DNA of 64,000 nucleotides from Paralithodes platypus (GCA_032716605.1 CM064519.1:18462551-18526550), one strand, 5' to 3'. Shown: positions 44,130 through 56,844, counted from the first letter of the stretch. Translations and numbers: made by a program. The notes: a model not told the origin generated them from the letters alone.

Positions 44130-44216
44130 AGAACATAAGAAAATGGGAGTCTGCAGAAAGCCGATTGGCCTAAGCAAGGCAGATCCCTGTCCCACACAAC
44201 CCCAATTACAAAGCCC
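44130..44216 (-). mobile_element. CR1-type LINE tail, part 1 (split by GG8 copy B)
   Basis: Same 3' UTR as 1034-1230 (TTCTTATG octamers, CAGCTTTCTGCAGACTCCC region on the minus strand), continuing at 44884-44938. The segment 43983-44216 with its left flank is a copy of 58247-58465, so LINE and flank were duplicated together. Confidence 0.85.
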
Positions 44217-44883
44217 GGTTCAATGTTATTTTAATACCACAAATTTTGTTGATATATTTGAAGATAAATATTGAATCTATATGCTCTAAAGATCATAAGA
44301 AAATTTGTTTTAACCCTCGGCAAAACCTAATAAAAAAGTATGGTACTAAAATGTCTTTTTCGTAACAAGGTTGTCAATACGGTACTTTCAGTCATCGATA
44401 GCTGTAAAGATCATATGAAAATGTGTTAAACCCTCGGAAAGACCTAATATAAAAGTATAGTACTAAAATTTAATTTTCGTAACAAGGTTGTCAATACGGT
44501 ACTTTCCCGTTATCAATGTACAATCAAGCTGAAAATTGCAGAGTAAACACCATAGACTTCATCGACTTTTCTTTCACATTCGTATAATCAACAGCCAATT
44601 TTTTGTATTTTTTGTATTAAGGGAGCACTCAACCAGCGGGGGTGTGGGGGCGGCAGCCCCCACCCTTAATACTAGGTTAGGTTAGGTAAGGTTGTTAGGT
44701 TAGGCTAATGTCTTTTCAAATCACTATTGGGGGGTGTGTCTCAACATTGATCGATAGGCCTAATGGGGAAAATAGGTTTTCCCGAGATTTCTAATTAATT
44801 ACAAACACTATATATTGATGCAAATGACCAATTTTGCTTATAAAAAACTCGGAAAATTCGTGGTATTAAAATAACATTTTTCC
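44217..44883 (-). mobile_element. GG8-family element, copy B (667 bp)
   Basis: Inverted relative to copy A. Flanked by CAAAGCCC at 44209-44216 and 44884-44891. The uninterrupted LINE tail at 58465 shows the empty site with CAAAGCCC once, which proves the borders. Confidence 0.93.
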
Positions 44884-44938
44884 CAAAGCCCAATTATAGG
44901 CTCAACACTCTAATACCCTGAGGACAGTGTGCCAAAAT
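44884..44938 (-). mobile_element. CR1-type LINE tail, part 2
   Basis: Continuation of the tail (CAATTATAGGCTCAACACTC..CCTGAGGA) beyond copy B. It stops at about 44938, whereas the 58-kb copy continues to 58804. Confidence 0.85.
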
Positions 44939-46908
44939 TTGCCCATTTTCTTCGTGATCCCGAACCTAACATTGAAAAAATATTGATACTGAAATAGGCT
45001 AAGAGCCTGTGACTGTCCCGGGGCGGCCGGGAGCCCCGCTAAACCTGCCATTCTATTTCTACATTACACTCATCAAACGATAGTTGTTCTGCTCTACACT
45101 GTACTCTACATTGGCTATGATCTTAGAACTATTATATATCACCTGTATTGAAGTCCAAATGCAGCTACTAATGTAAATATAGACGGATAAATCCAGAGCT
45201 CGAGTCATGAGAGCGATTTGTTTACACTGAAAACACAACTTGTTCGGTTCGGATGAGGTGACTGACTTTAGCACCAATATCAAAATATATTACAATAAGG
45301 AAACAGCCATCGTTCATAGAACGAACTCCTGGATGGGAGAGTCCGCTAAAACAAACAAACAACAAACAAACAACCAATGTACACTCCGATGTTATATTGC
45401 GCCGAAGGCTGAGTCAAGACGAACACAACTACCGTAATTTTATTGGCACTCGAATGCTCAATAATATGTAGATTAAAGGATAATAATAGGTATTTATCTA
45501 AAACTATGTATATTAACTAAACTACTCCATGTGTTTAATATATTGACTACATTTCACTGAAATGAATAATGTAAAATATTAATTTAAGTTTGAATGTTAA
45601 TTTTCTGATCTGATCTGATCTTAATTAAACTCCTACAAAATACAGATATTTTTTCGTATGTGCTAATTTTATGGGGTCTCTAATTTCTTAAAAATAGTGA
45701 ATGAATATAAATGTTATGTGTTTGACAAAGAGCGCAAGACCTTGAGGCATAAGGTAAGCTATAAATTAGTACGATTTTATGATGAATTATTGGTTTTCAG
45801 GGGTATATATGTGGTTGGATTAATGGAAAACAACGAACGAATATCAGCACTGTTTTCCATTGTGGTGTTTCCGAGAATAATCCAATGATGACGTCAAATT
45901 AGCTTGCCGCCAATCAACTGTGGAACACTTGGAAATGTGTTAGCTGTTATTTACCGATATATTTGTGGAAAAATAGAGTGAATTAAGGAATTTTAAGGGC
46001 CCTGGAATATAACATTGACTTCATGTGAAGTGCGAGTGCCCTACACATTCTAAAATTGTGCATATTAATCTTGGGGAACTCATTAATATATAAGGTATAA
46101 GTTCAAGATGATACTTTGGATAAACCTGACTTCTAGCACTAGCAGTCTAAGACTAGCAAGCACCAAGCAGCGATTTTGTAAGTAGCCAAGCATATTATTT
46201 TTTTCAGATAAGCCTACTTAGCCTAGGCCTTAGGCCTACTACTCTACTAGGCTACTTGTATTAAATAGTTGTATTAGCCTAGGCTTATGATGAATTAATG
46301 ATAGGCTAATGATGATTTGAAGCAGAAATGAGTAGCCTAGGCCCTGGCTCAAGCTGGCTGACTCGCTGAGTCCTGAGTGGCTGAGCCGCTGAGGGCTGAG
46401 GCTACTCACTACTTAGCAGTCTTAGCTACTAGGCTAGGCGTATTAGGCTTAGGAATCTAGGATAACCCAAGGGCCAATACCCATTATCCAACAATCTTAG
46501 GAGTTAGGACTGCCCCCACTAGTGGGGCTATGTTATGTATAATATTGATAGGCTAGGCCTATTAGTACGTATTACCTATTAGGCTAATAGCCTAATGAAG
46601 ATCAAGGAACATTTGAGGTTAAAGACTAAAAAATAAGGTTAGCTAGCCTAAGCTAGGCCTAAGGCCTAGGCAGGCTGGCAGCTGGGAATCTGGTTCTGGT
46701 ACTACTGGTAACTGGTAGGCTAAGACTCAGAGCCCACTCTTAACCCGGAACGACGAAGGTCCTCAATTATGGTAATTATTTAGAAGATGACCTTTTTTTC
46801 TAGTTATTAAAAACTTACTCTATGGTGTATTATATGATATATAGAAGCAATAGAACTGTTAAAATGACCTGGGAAGTGTATATTAAACCTAGCCTAGACA
46901 ACAACATT

Positions 46909-46941
<33 letters not shown>

Positions 46942-47097
46942 TAGTATAAGTAGGAGATAAGTGGGTAACAGACTGTCTGGAGGCTAGAACTTAGGAGCGC
47001 TGCCTAGGACTGAGCCTACTGAGGACTCGTGACGGCCCGCACCACAATATTATCATTACTTCAATAGTCCTAGGCTAGGCTAGGTGTAAAAATATAT
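44939..47097. other. No gene recognised
   Basis: AT-rich with many TAGGCCTA words. Poly-T of about 30 at 46911-46940. CTGAGT/GGCTGAG words at 46350-46410. No supported ORF or RNA. Confidence 0.55.
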
Positions 47098-47353
47098 GGA
47101 ATTTTTTTATTTTAATACCACAAATTTTCAGTGTTTTTTTATAAACATAATTGTTCATTTGCATCAATATATAGTGTTTGTAATTAATTAGAAATCTCGG
47201 GAAAACCTATTTTCCCCATAAGGCCTATCGATCTATGTTGTTCCCCGATAGTGATTTGAAAAGACATTAGCCTAACCTTACCTAACAACCTTACCTAACC
47301 TAACCTAGTATTATGGGTGGGGGCTGCCGGCAGCCGCCCCCAGCCCCCCACAC

Positions 47354-50347
47354 GGAGCGAGAAACAGTCCAGGTGGAGACAAGAGGAGAGGAGACAAGCT
47401 AGGAAATAAATTGGGAGGGGTACGTACAAAAAAGAAAGGAACGGGCAGGGACGAGAAAAATAGGGAAAATACTGGAAATGCTAAGTTCATGTATACAAAT
47501 ATTGATGGGTTAATTTCCAAAAAGATTGAGTTTGACGAATATGTAAAGAGAGAGAGGCCCGGGGTAGTATGTTTGACTGAAACTAAGCTTAACCAGGAGG
47601 TAGACACGAATATAATTAGTTGTGCAGGATACAGTACATGGAGAAGAGACAGGTTAGGAAAGCTAGGAGGAGGAGTGTGGATCATGGTAGATAATAAAAT
47701 TACTGCTAAAGAATTAAAACTTGGTGATAGCATTGCTGAAGTGGTAGCAGTTGAAATTGAGGATAATGATAGGTCAAAATTGGACATTGTATCAATGTAT
47801 TTACCTCCTAAGACTAAATCTTGGAGCAACGATGAATATAATGAATTAATTTTGGAAACCTTGCGTATGTTAGAAATTATTTGTAAAAGGAAAAATAGGC
47901 TTATTCTTGCAGGGGACTTTAATTGCGGGGAGGTGGATTGGGAATGTTTGGATGCGGGTTCAAATGAAAATACTTGGGGTAGCAAATTTCTTGAACTAAC
48001 AATGGGGTATCTATTAACACAACACGTTACGGAAAATACAAGATTTAGAGGAGGTGATGAACCATCAAGACTTGACTTATTATTCACCAAAGACCCCCAA
48101 GAAATAAAGAACCTAACATATTTGAGTCCCATGGGAAAAAGTGATCATGCTGTGATTGAATTTGAATTGACAGTGGAATTTCTGGAAGGCAGAGAGGAGG
48201 AACATAGGGAATATAGACTAAATTATAGTAAGGCAGATTATGAATCATTACGAGGATACTTTGCAAATATAGATTGGTCATTTATTGAGCAAGAACAGAA
48301 TATTCAGGTAAAATACACCATGTTACTAGACATTTACAGGGAGGGGGTAGATAAATATGTACCAACATTTAAGGATAGAAAGCTGGTTAAGGAGAAAGAG
48401 TGGTTTAACATGCGATGTCACATTGCCCAGAACAAAAAGGACTCTGCATGGAATAAAGTGAGAAGGAGAAACACTGAGGAAAAATGGGATGAGTATAAGA
48501 ATGCTAGAAACAACTATGTCAAGACTATAAGAGAGGAGAAAAAGAACTTTGAAAAAGATATAGTAAACAAATGTAATAAAGAACCCAAACTGTTCTATAG
48601 TTATATCAATGGTAAAACTAAAATAAAGGACAAAATAACAAAGCTTAGGGTAGAGGGTCAATTATATGAAGACACAGTGGGTATGTGTGAAATTATGAAT
48701 GATACATTAACATCCGTGTTTGTGGAAGAGGATGACTATGTAGAACCTGTGGTGGAATTGAATGAGATACAGGGACTAGAGTCGATAGAAGTCAACAAGG
48801 ATGAACTAAAATCATTGTTGGAAGAATTGGACGTGAGAAAATCTATGGGCCCAGATAACATTGCTGGATGGGTATTAAGAGAATGTTCTGAACAACTAGT
48901 GAGACCTATTTTTAATATTGTTCAATACTCATTAAACAAGGGGGAACTTCCCTTAGAATGGAAACAAGCAAATATAACTCCAATATATAAAAGTGGAAAT
49001 AAAGAAGACCCGCTAAATTATCGACCGGTATCCTTAACGAGTGTTATATGCAAGCTTTGTGAAAAGATTATTAGAAAAAGATGGGTGGGTATGTTGGAGG
49101 AGAGGGAAATAATTTCAAGCAAGCAGTTCGGGTTCAGAAAAGGTCATTCGTGTACCACAAATTTGTTGAGTTACTATGATAGGGTAATTGACATTGTACA
49201 AGGGAGGGAGGGGTGGGTAGATTGTATCTACTTAGATTTCAAGAAGGCATTTGATAAGGTGCCTCATAAGAGATTGTTGTGGAAGCTCAGGACTGTGGGG
49301 TGGGTTGAGGGAGTATTATTAAAGTGGATGGAAAACTATTTAATTGGGAGGGAAATGCGAACAGTAATAAAAGGAAAGTTCTCGTGGAAAAGGGTAAAAA
49401 GCGGAGTGCCTCAAGGATCGGTGTTGGCCCCAATCATGTTTTTGGTTTTCATCAATGACCTTCAAATGGGAATAGGCTCATATATATCTATGTTTGCTGA
49501 TGATGCAAAATTAATGAAGCATATTACAAGTAGGAGTAGTTGTGAAGAATTACAGAGAGATCTAGATAAGTTATATGAGTGGAGTCAAACTTGGAAAATG
49601 GAATTCAACACGAGTAAGTGTCAGGTTCTTGAGATGGGAAAAAGTAAATATAGACCTTCTTGGGGATATAAAATAGGAGATGAAATAATTAGTAAAGCTG
49701 TGAAAGCAAAAGACCTAGGGGTAGTTGTGGCAGACAGCTTGTCACCTGAACAGCATATAAATAAAATAACTGGTGAAACCTATGCAGTGTTGACTAACAT
49801 GAGAATAGCTCTGAATTATTTAGATGAAGAGATGTTAGCAAAAATAATAGGGACAATAATACGACCAAGACTGGAGTATGCAGCAGTGGTGTGGTCTCCA
49901 CACCTTATAAAACATAATAAAAAACTGGAAAGAGTTCAGAGAGTTGCCACTAAGATGATAGCTAGCCTTAGAGACCTACCTTATGAGGAGAGATTGGAGA
50001 GGCTAAAGCTGCCAACACTGAGGGAGAGGAGAGAGAGAGAGGTGACATGATCATGATGTTTAAGTGTGTGAAAGGTTTTGAGAAGATCGACAAGGGAGAT
50101 TTTGTGGTGAGGGACGAGGGAAGAACCAGGGGTCATGATTGTAAGTTGAGGAAAGTTATATGTAAGTCTGATGTAAGAAAGTTCAGCTTCCCGTATAGAA
50201 GCATTGAGTGTTGGAATAAGTTGGATGGGGAGGTGGTGGGAGCAAGAAATATCCAAACTTTTAAAGCAAAATTGGATAAATGTAGAGAGAGAGACAGGAC
50301 AACACGAGCTTAGGCTCAAATCCTGTATACTACAATTAGGTGAGTAC
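47354..50347 (+). mobile_element. CR1/Jockey-group LINE, near-intact, nested in GG8 copy C
   Basis: About 2.99 kb with one long ORF, a 57-bp leader and a short 3' UTR ending ..ACAATTAGGTGAGTA. The target duplication is at most CAC/ACAC. No ORF1 is present, so either the family lacks it or the copy is truncated just before ORF2. It is the best preserved LINE in the window. Confidence 0.9.
47411..50313 (+). CDS. LINE endonuclease-reverse transcriptase, one 2-bp frameshift
   Basis: ORF2-type protein that nicks target DNA and reverse-transcribes the element RNA. It is open from 47411 for 879 codons. The APE-type endonuclease runs from KFMYTNIDGLI (about 25) through TETKL, GDFNCGEVDWE (about 168) and SDHAVIEF (about 244). 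The RT has [57 protein letters not shown] and intact FADD (about 694). VQRVATKMIASLRDLPYEER follows. TGA at 50048-50050 ends the frame just after a GAGAGAGAGA run. The next frame (50047-50313) carries the expected C-terminus (MMFKCVKGF.., ECWNKLDGEVV), so a 2-bp slippage in the GA run broke an otherwise intact ORF, unless it is a sequencing error. Confidence 0.9.
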
Positions 50348-50899
50348 ACCCCCGCTGGTTGAGTACTAATCCCTATTATCCCTTAGTAAATAAAAAAAAA
50401 AAAAAAATGGCTGTCGATTATACGAAGGTGAAAGACAGAAAGAAAAGTCGATGAAGTCTACGGTGTTTACTCTGCAATGTTCAGCTTTGATTGTACATTG
50501 ATAACGGGAAAGTACCGTATTGACAACCTTGTTACGAAAATTAAATTTTTGTACCGGTAGCATACTTTTATATTAGGTTTTTCCGAGGGTTTAACACATT
50601 TTCATATGATCTTTAGAGCTGTCGATAACTGGAAGTACCGTATTGACAACCTTGTTACGAAAAATAAATGTTAGTACCATACTTTTTTATTAGGTTTTGC
50701 CGAGGGTTAAAACAAATTTTCTTATGATCTTTAGAGCATATAGATTCAATATTTATCTTCAAATATATCAATAAAATATGTGGTGTTAAAATAACATTGA
50801 ACCAAATATATTTTTTACTTTTTGTTTTTTGGTACAAAATTGGTAGGCCTAGGACTAGGGTAGGTTAATTAGTATTTTTTTTTTTTTTTTTTTACTAGG

Positions 50900-51125
50900 C
50901 TATGTGAATGAGGGAGACAAAAAGTAGCCTACTAAATTGGTAGCCACTAGCCTAGGCCTAGGAGTCTGACTAATTAGTATATATATGTTTTTTCTATGTG
51001 AATGAGGGAGACAAAAGGCAAGGCATAACTGCCTGCCCTCCAGCGAGGCAGCGACTCCAGCCGCCAGCGGCAGCGAGTGCCTCCCCCGGCCCCAGGGCCC
51101 AGATTTCAAAGAGTGACAGGGCTAG
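50900..51125 (-). mobile_element. LINE family beta tail, partly doubled
   Basis: GTGAATGAGGGAGACAAAA occurs twice (about 50903 and 50998), followed by GCGAGTGCCTCCCCCGGCCC and TCAAAGAGTGACAGGGC. This is a GC-expanded copy of the beta tail. Confidence 0.65.
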
Positions 51126-51545
51126 CCTATAGGGAAAAGGCTGAGGCGCGCGCACCCTTATTTTTTATATTTTTTCCTCCAGATTTTGAGAAATTAATTT
51201 AATTCATTTAATCAAATAATCAAATGAGTGTTTAAGCCAGGCCCGCCGCCCGAGGGGAGTCAGCCTGTTCAGTCAGGCCGCCAGCCAGTGACAGGGGGGC
51301 AGGTCCGCAGGGCCCAGGGGGCCCGGGTCACGGGTCGGTAGTCTGCCTCTCTACGGTTTCAGACTCTACCAACTTACCAAGAGTAACCAAGAGTCCAAGA
51401 TTACCATAGCCGTAGCCATAAAAAAAAAAAAAAAAAAAAATGTAGGCTATCTCATGGTTCTCACCGTCCCACGGCTGTGACGGCACAGGCGGGTGGCGGC
51501 CGAAGGCCGTGCCGTGGGATACTATACTATTATTATTACTGTATT
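51126..51545. other. No gene; GC-rich islands and poly-A
   Basis: GC-rich at 51238-51345. Poly-A of about 20 at 51421-51440. A GC hairpin (CCCACGGC..GCCGTGGG) at 51468-51519. No ORF. Confidence 0.55.
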
Positions 51546-51625
51546 ATTAAGATTATTGTAAATTTCGTTGGCGCTACCTATAGACTAGACTAGGTAGCGC
51601 CAACGAAATTGACAATAATCTTAAT
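51546..51625. repeat. 35-bp-arm hairpin
   Basis: Arms 51546-51580 and 51591-51625 pair at 34 of 35 positions around the 10-nt loop TAGACTAGAC (core TTTCGTTGGCGCTACCTA). Confidence 0.95.
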
Positions 51626-51775
51626 GATAGCCTAATATTTATTCAGTTAGCATTTTACAATGCTGGTACTACATAATATGTTACAAATATGACATTTACT
51701 GTACCAGCTTTGCATAATTCCAACTAAGGATAGCCGAATAAGGCCGTTAGGCGTATTTCGATTAGTTTTAGTAAG
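51626..51775 (-). mobile_element. Second copy of the (ATT)n-tailed retroposon, 3' end
   Basis: Matches 39422-39545 (ATTTATTCAGTTAGC; GCCGTTAGGCGTATTTC), without the (ATT)n tail. Confidence 0.75.
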
Positions 51776-52499
51776 TCATGGGCCCGGCCGCCCGGGGGAC
51801 CGACGACCGTTCAAGGGTTGAGGTGAGGGGCCGGCTGCCGCTCAGCGGCGGCTCAGGGCCATACTGTTACTACTGTACCATAAGTCCATAATAACATAAT
51901 TACATATTTACAAAGGGAGAATCTCATGTAGAATACTTTTTTACAGGATTCCTGGGAGCATTCTGGATTTCTGGAATCTAATTTCTGCCGCTTTCATCCT
52001 CTTCGCCACATCTTAAACCATTCAACCCTACGCTACGTCATCTAATTTCTGCAACTGCATTCACCTGTTCCTGTTGTGATTGGTGGTTATCTGCGACTCT
52101 GCGAGACTGCATAACTACATTCTACAAGATCACCAAAGACAAGTTACAAGTGGCACTTGTGACTTGTGAAGCTCTCAATTTCAACAGCTTAATAGCATCA
52201 GTGACTGTGAGTACTAGTATTTTCTGGTAACTGGACTATAAACTGGTACATTTTCATGATTAGGCAATAATTTTAAGTTTAAGTTATGGCCTGGTTATAT
52301 TAACAAAACCTTGAAAGACATTATAGAGCAGGCCGTCAAACGAAAACGGAGTCAATTTCTTAGTCTTTATTATTGTATAGGCTATGCAAAGGTAAATTGT
52401 GGGTTATAGGTTAAATTTATATCTTTAGAACATTATGATGTGATAACCAAAACAATGGTATTGCTATTTCATGTAAAATTTCTTGTATTTTTGGCATTA
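51776..52499. other. No gene recognised
   Basis: A GC-rich stretch to about 51850, then ordinary sequence. GTGACTGTGAGTAC at about 52200 resembles a splice donor, but there is no ORF to support an exon. Confidence 0.45.
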
Positions 52500-52740
52500 C
52501 CTGCCACCTGGTGTACCGCCCGTCTTGTTTACACTACGCGGACGGTTGCCATCATGTTCCCGTCTATTTTGACTGCCTTTGGATACAAAAATACATTACC
52601 GGTACCCTAACCAAACAACCTAACCTAACCTAACCTAGTATTATAGATTTATAAGTATTTATTTTATTATAAGTATTTATAGATGATTTATGTTGTATGT
52701 CGGTAGTGGTACACCCGGTAACTACATCCATCCCGTATTT
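52500..52740. repeat. Duplicated spacer plus GG8-F-like TTAGG segment
   Basis: 52509-52600 repeats 43067-43162. 52610-52635 has CCTAACCTAACCTAACC. 52675-52725 matches one arm of element F (TATAGATGATTTATG, TGTATGTCGGTAGTGGT). The ends are not clear. Confidence 0.65.
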
Positions 52741-53029
52741 TTTTCTCATATTAATTCAAGTTTTCAAACAATATTGCTCCGGTTTGAGGTTTGACACCCT
52801 GATTTAATATAGACATTATCACTGACTTCTAATATTGTGAATGTTAAAATTATATAGGCCTAATCCTACGAAATACACAACAGTATGACTGACTGGGTGA
52901 CACTGTGACTGTGCTAGCATGATGCATGAATGCAGTAATACTGTAGCCTCATTGAAAGTAAATCCCCTATCTATACCGGTAGATTTTGTAGTTTACTTTT
53001 TCTTACCTATTATGATGCATATTTTTTAA

Positions 53030-53240
53030 CACCATGCACTCCCTGCTCAAGAGCTGGGCTGAGGTGGGTGCCCTCATGATTAGGGACTTCAGTGAACAGT
53101 TGCTAGACTGCACCGTCCACTACAGCACTGACGTCTGCCAAATAGCACACTGGCTGGCTGTCCCGAGAATCGAACTCTCGACCTCACGGTTTGCTGGCGA
53201 ACTGCGAGTGCTCTACCAAACCGCGCTACGGTCTGGATAG
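53030..53240 (-). mobile_element. Candidate tRNA-related SINE or tRNA pseudogene
   Basis: On the minus strand, about 53236-53155 reads as a tRNA-like head: GTAGCGCGGTTTGGTAGAGC (D arm/A box) and GAGTTCGATTCTC (T arm/B box). CTCGC and GTGAG could form the anticodon stem, but they enclose a 16-nt loop instead of 7, so it is not a standard tRNA. About 120 bp of body follows. The class is uncertain. Confidence 0.5.
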
Positions 53241-56086
53241 ACTGCCAGTCAAGATATATGGCAGCATTTAGTGTAACACTGTACCAGCACATTATATTAA
53301 TAGTGTTTTTTATACATTATACAGAACTACCGTATATAATATAGGCCTACGGTATATACTGGTACTGTATATACAGTATAGCCTACTAATAGTATGGTAG
53401 GATTATGTTCTCTCTCTCTCTAATAGCATGGCACATTCTTTAAGCACATTCTATAACTGTGGCCCTTGGTGATTCATTATTGTTTATGTTGCATTGTTTT
53501 GTTTAAGTTATTACTTGTATTATATGAGAGTCATGTAAGTGCGTCAGGCCTACTTGTTTGTCTGGGAATCCTGCATAGACCTATTCACTTTGGCAAGGTT
53601 GTCAGTCTGATGAGGTGGTGAATTTGGTATAGGTGATAGGTTTTGTTTTTATAAGCTCCATTTTTTATTGTTGGCAGAGGCTCTGCAGTGCATTGCATCA
53701 ATATTGCTTTGATTTATTGATTTATATTTATTCATTTACCGGTATTTTTTTTTGGTTTGCACTTGGCTTCCTTCCTGACTTTTCTCTCCATTATCTTCTT
53801 GATATTTACCCTCCCTTTGGGTCTTCTTGGCATATTTATTCTTTAGGCTATAAGAGTTGTAGCAGACACTGAGCTACCTTTTTGTGATCACCGAGGATTA
53901 TGAGTTTGTTTTAGTGAGTGACTTTGGTGGGGGAGAAACACAGGGTTTAATTCAATACATTACCTGAGAGAGTTGGTTAATAACCGAAGAATAAACATTG
54001 GTTCCCAGTTGCATTCTTCTTATTATAATATTTTTATGTCATTGCATATTGTGATAAGGATATACCGGGTATTAGTTAGTTATACACACCATGGACAGAG
54101 ACCTTGGGCTAGGGGCTACCGGTACAGAGTTTGGAGCTAGCAGAGGTTTGCACTGCCGGTAGTACTCTAGACTTATTTTTCTCTTTCCACACATTTCTGT
54201 TTGCCATAAGCACTTAGTGGTCTCTGCCCCTGGTGTGTACCATGTTTAAGAATAGGATGTACCCTAGTTATAAGATTTACCTTTGAGTTAACCACTACTC
54301 CTGAGTATCCCGTTGGGTGATTCCTGCAGCCTGTATTATTATTATTTTTTTTGTGCGACATACCAAAGTCTGGCCTTCCCAAGCTGTTTGACAAGGATGT
54401 TTTGTTTCATTTGAATTAGGTTATTATGTCCAATTAACTTACCAGTATCTGTTGTAGTTTTGTATTGCTACCACTATATACTGTTATGCATAGGCTGTAC
54501 TCACTTGGTAGCCTAGTCATTTATGAACCTAGAGTGTTTAAACTCCTTGAATTTTGTTGTTGCTTATGGTGTGGATAATTTTGAGCAGATGAGCTGTTGC
54601 CCAAGTTCTGTGTGTTTGCTGTGCTCTTGTCCACACCGAATAAATAACATACATGTACAACTATTATCCAGTGAGGGATAACTTTTGTGTTGTCCTAATG
54701 GCACTTCCTGGCTAAGCTGCATAGCAGGGGCTGGAGTCATATTGAGCATACAGTATTGTTTTGTTTTAACATCTTTAGTTTAATCTTAATTAATGCATTC
54801 ATTCTTCTGTGGCAATCTAGAATATAAGTATCTTTTTATTCTTCCATGTTGTATTCCATTATTCTGCTGCATTATATCTACAGTATGTGTGAATAGTGTT
54901 CCTGGTTGCTATCTATAGTGGTTTGTGGGTTGGCCTGTATACTTAGTTTTTGGTAGGCCTTTGAGGAACGGGGTTGGTGTGTGTGTAGGCCTGCAGTGCC
55001 ATAATAGGCTACTGTCCTTTTTCCTTCCACCACACAGCATCCTCTAACTCGGGCCTTGGTTAACCCTCTAGGGGGTGGCAGCCAATCTTCAACCTACTAA
55101 GATCCCAACTCTTGTGCCTTTAGTTTTAGCAGCAATACATTCGGTGCAGTTTGGGACTAGGGGTGGAGCCTGTTACTAGGTGAGGTTGTCCCCATTGTAC
55201 TCGGATGTATTGAGCTAACCCCAGATTATGTTGTAAGTGATAAGTCATTAAAGTTGTTTATCCCTTACAACACCACTGCCGTGCTGTGGTGAAGAGAGCC
55301 ACTCAGTGTATTATTAGGACATAGGCTAGGGATAATAGGCTTGGCACAGAGGTTTATTGTACTGGACTTTCCATGGGTTTTTGCTTTGTATTGTTCTCAA
55401 TTCCTAAGCGATTGGGCATGATACAGTGTTTTGGGAGTCTAGTAGTGGTATGGTGGGATAATGTTGGTGCAGTATAGAATAACCTTAGAAGTTCTCTTGC
55501 ATACTACACGCACTATGGAATACTCTCGGGGACAATAAATAATTTTTGTGTCTCCTTGTTACTGCCTTAATAAGCAAGGAGGAAGATAACCATTTTTCCT
55601 AGAGAACCTGCGTGTCTTGGTGTTTGAGTCAGATATTAAGAGTGTGTCTGTTGCAGGGTAGTACGGTGCTGTGGGCTAGGCTATGTAAGCATCTGGTTGC
55701 CCCGGCTGCCTTCGTAACAATATATATATATATTTGTTTTTTCATGATATTTTAATAAAAGGACCTGATCCCATCTCCTGGCTCACCCCCTTGCACAAGT
55801 CTTTCCACTCTTCATGGCCAAACCAACCAAGTCCACTAATGTGATTTTTCTCATCCATACTCCAAATGGCCAGCCTCTCTTTTGTTCCTCATTGAAGACT
55901 TCATTTCCAATTAAACCCCACACACCGATTTTATCATTCTGATTTCATTGTGCTCTCATTTGCCGACTTCATCCTGTTATTGCACAGGCCACTCATGGCT
56001 GGTCCATCACTGACTAAACAGCTCTAGTCTGTTTTTAGCAATTCCTAACCTATACTAACATCTAATATGAGTTGTTTTATTTTTAA
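53241..56086. other. No gene recognised
   Basis: Long non-coding stretch with ACCGGTA words, poly-T tracts (54351) and (TA)n at 55720. Short frames on both strands lack motifs. Confidence 0.5.
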
Positions 56087-56258
56087 CTTAGATTTTTGTA
56101 GTTCTTATTTTCCAAAATGTTGTAGTTCGTATTTTCATTTCTTATTATAACTCCACAAATAGATTCAAGCTCTGTAGCCTACTTAGATTTTTGTAGTTCT
56201 TATTTTCTAAATTAGATTTTGTAGTTCGTATTTTCATTTCTTTATTATAACTCCACAA
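56087..56258. repeat. ~95-bp imperfect tandem duplication
   Basis: CTTAGATTTTTGTAGTTCTT ... TATAACTCCACAAA occurs twice, with small indels. Confidence 0.88.
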
Positions 56259-56636
56259 AGCCCTGCTACAACATCAAAGAATCAAGACAAACTTCTCGTA
56301 CATATAAGTATCCAGAACATCAGCTTAACCCCTTTTATTAACAGGTATGGTTTTCTTATAAGTTTCAAATTTCATAAATAGTTTCGAATAAGCTACAAAA
56401 CTTATAATAACTAAATAGGGTACCCATTATATCTACCAATACCGGTATTTAAAAATTTATCATCAGGAAATCTTGGCTTAGTAACAGATCTACCTTTTAT
56501 CACAAATCTGAAAATTACAGTTGTGGAAAATATGATTAGTTAGGGTCCGGTATCGGTACTTTTCTCTCTAGCATGGTATATTTTCATATACTGAATATAT
56601 ACCGGTACTGTATATTGATATATGGGTCAATATGTA

Positions 56637-56844
56637 CACTCGGTCCAAAAAGTATCTGCACCCCTACCCTGATAATCTGGTGTGTACAGCTTGGTAGGGT
56701 TTGCATATCTACCTGTAGCTATATCCATCTATACTACTATCTACCTATACTACCTAAGAAGACCTACTACCTACAACCTACTACTACCAAGCTGTACACA
56801 CCAGATTATCAGGGTAGGGGTGTAGATACTTCTTGGACCGAGTG
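56637..56844. mobile_element. Tc1-like MITE, 208 bp
   Basis: 61-bp terminal inverted repeats (56637-56697 / 56784-56844) with two mismatches, starting CACTCGGTCCAA, and TA at both flanks (56635-56636, 56845-56846). The middle is filled with CTACCTA words. Non-autonomous. Confidence 0.92.

Larger units (their letters stand above)
47098..50803 (+). mobile_element. GG8-family element, copy C, split by a LINE
   Basis: Left part 47098-47353, right part 50348-50803. AAATATAT flanks the whole at 47090-47097 and 50804-50811. Same orientation as copy A, with its own GC-rich hairpin slightly expanded (GGGGGCTGCCGGCAGCCGCC). The LINE entered within this hairpin region. Confidence 0.9.

Noticed and set aside
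47311..48132. 273-codon minus-strand open frame
   Set aside because: Antisense of the CR1-like LINE endonuclease region.
52080..52215. 5' exon with splice donor near 52205
   Set aside because: A GTGAGT-like donor alone is too weak. No ORF, acceptor or conserved exon supports it.
53155..53236. Functional tRNA gene on the minus strand
   Set aside because: The anticodon loop would be 16 nt, so it is more likely a SINE head or pseudogene.
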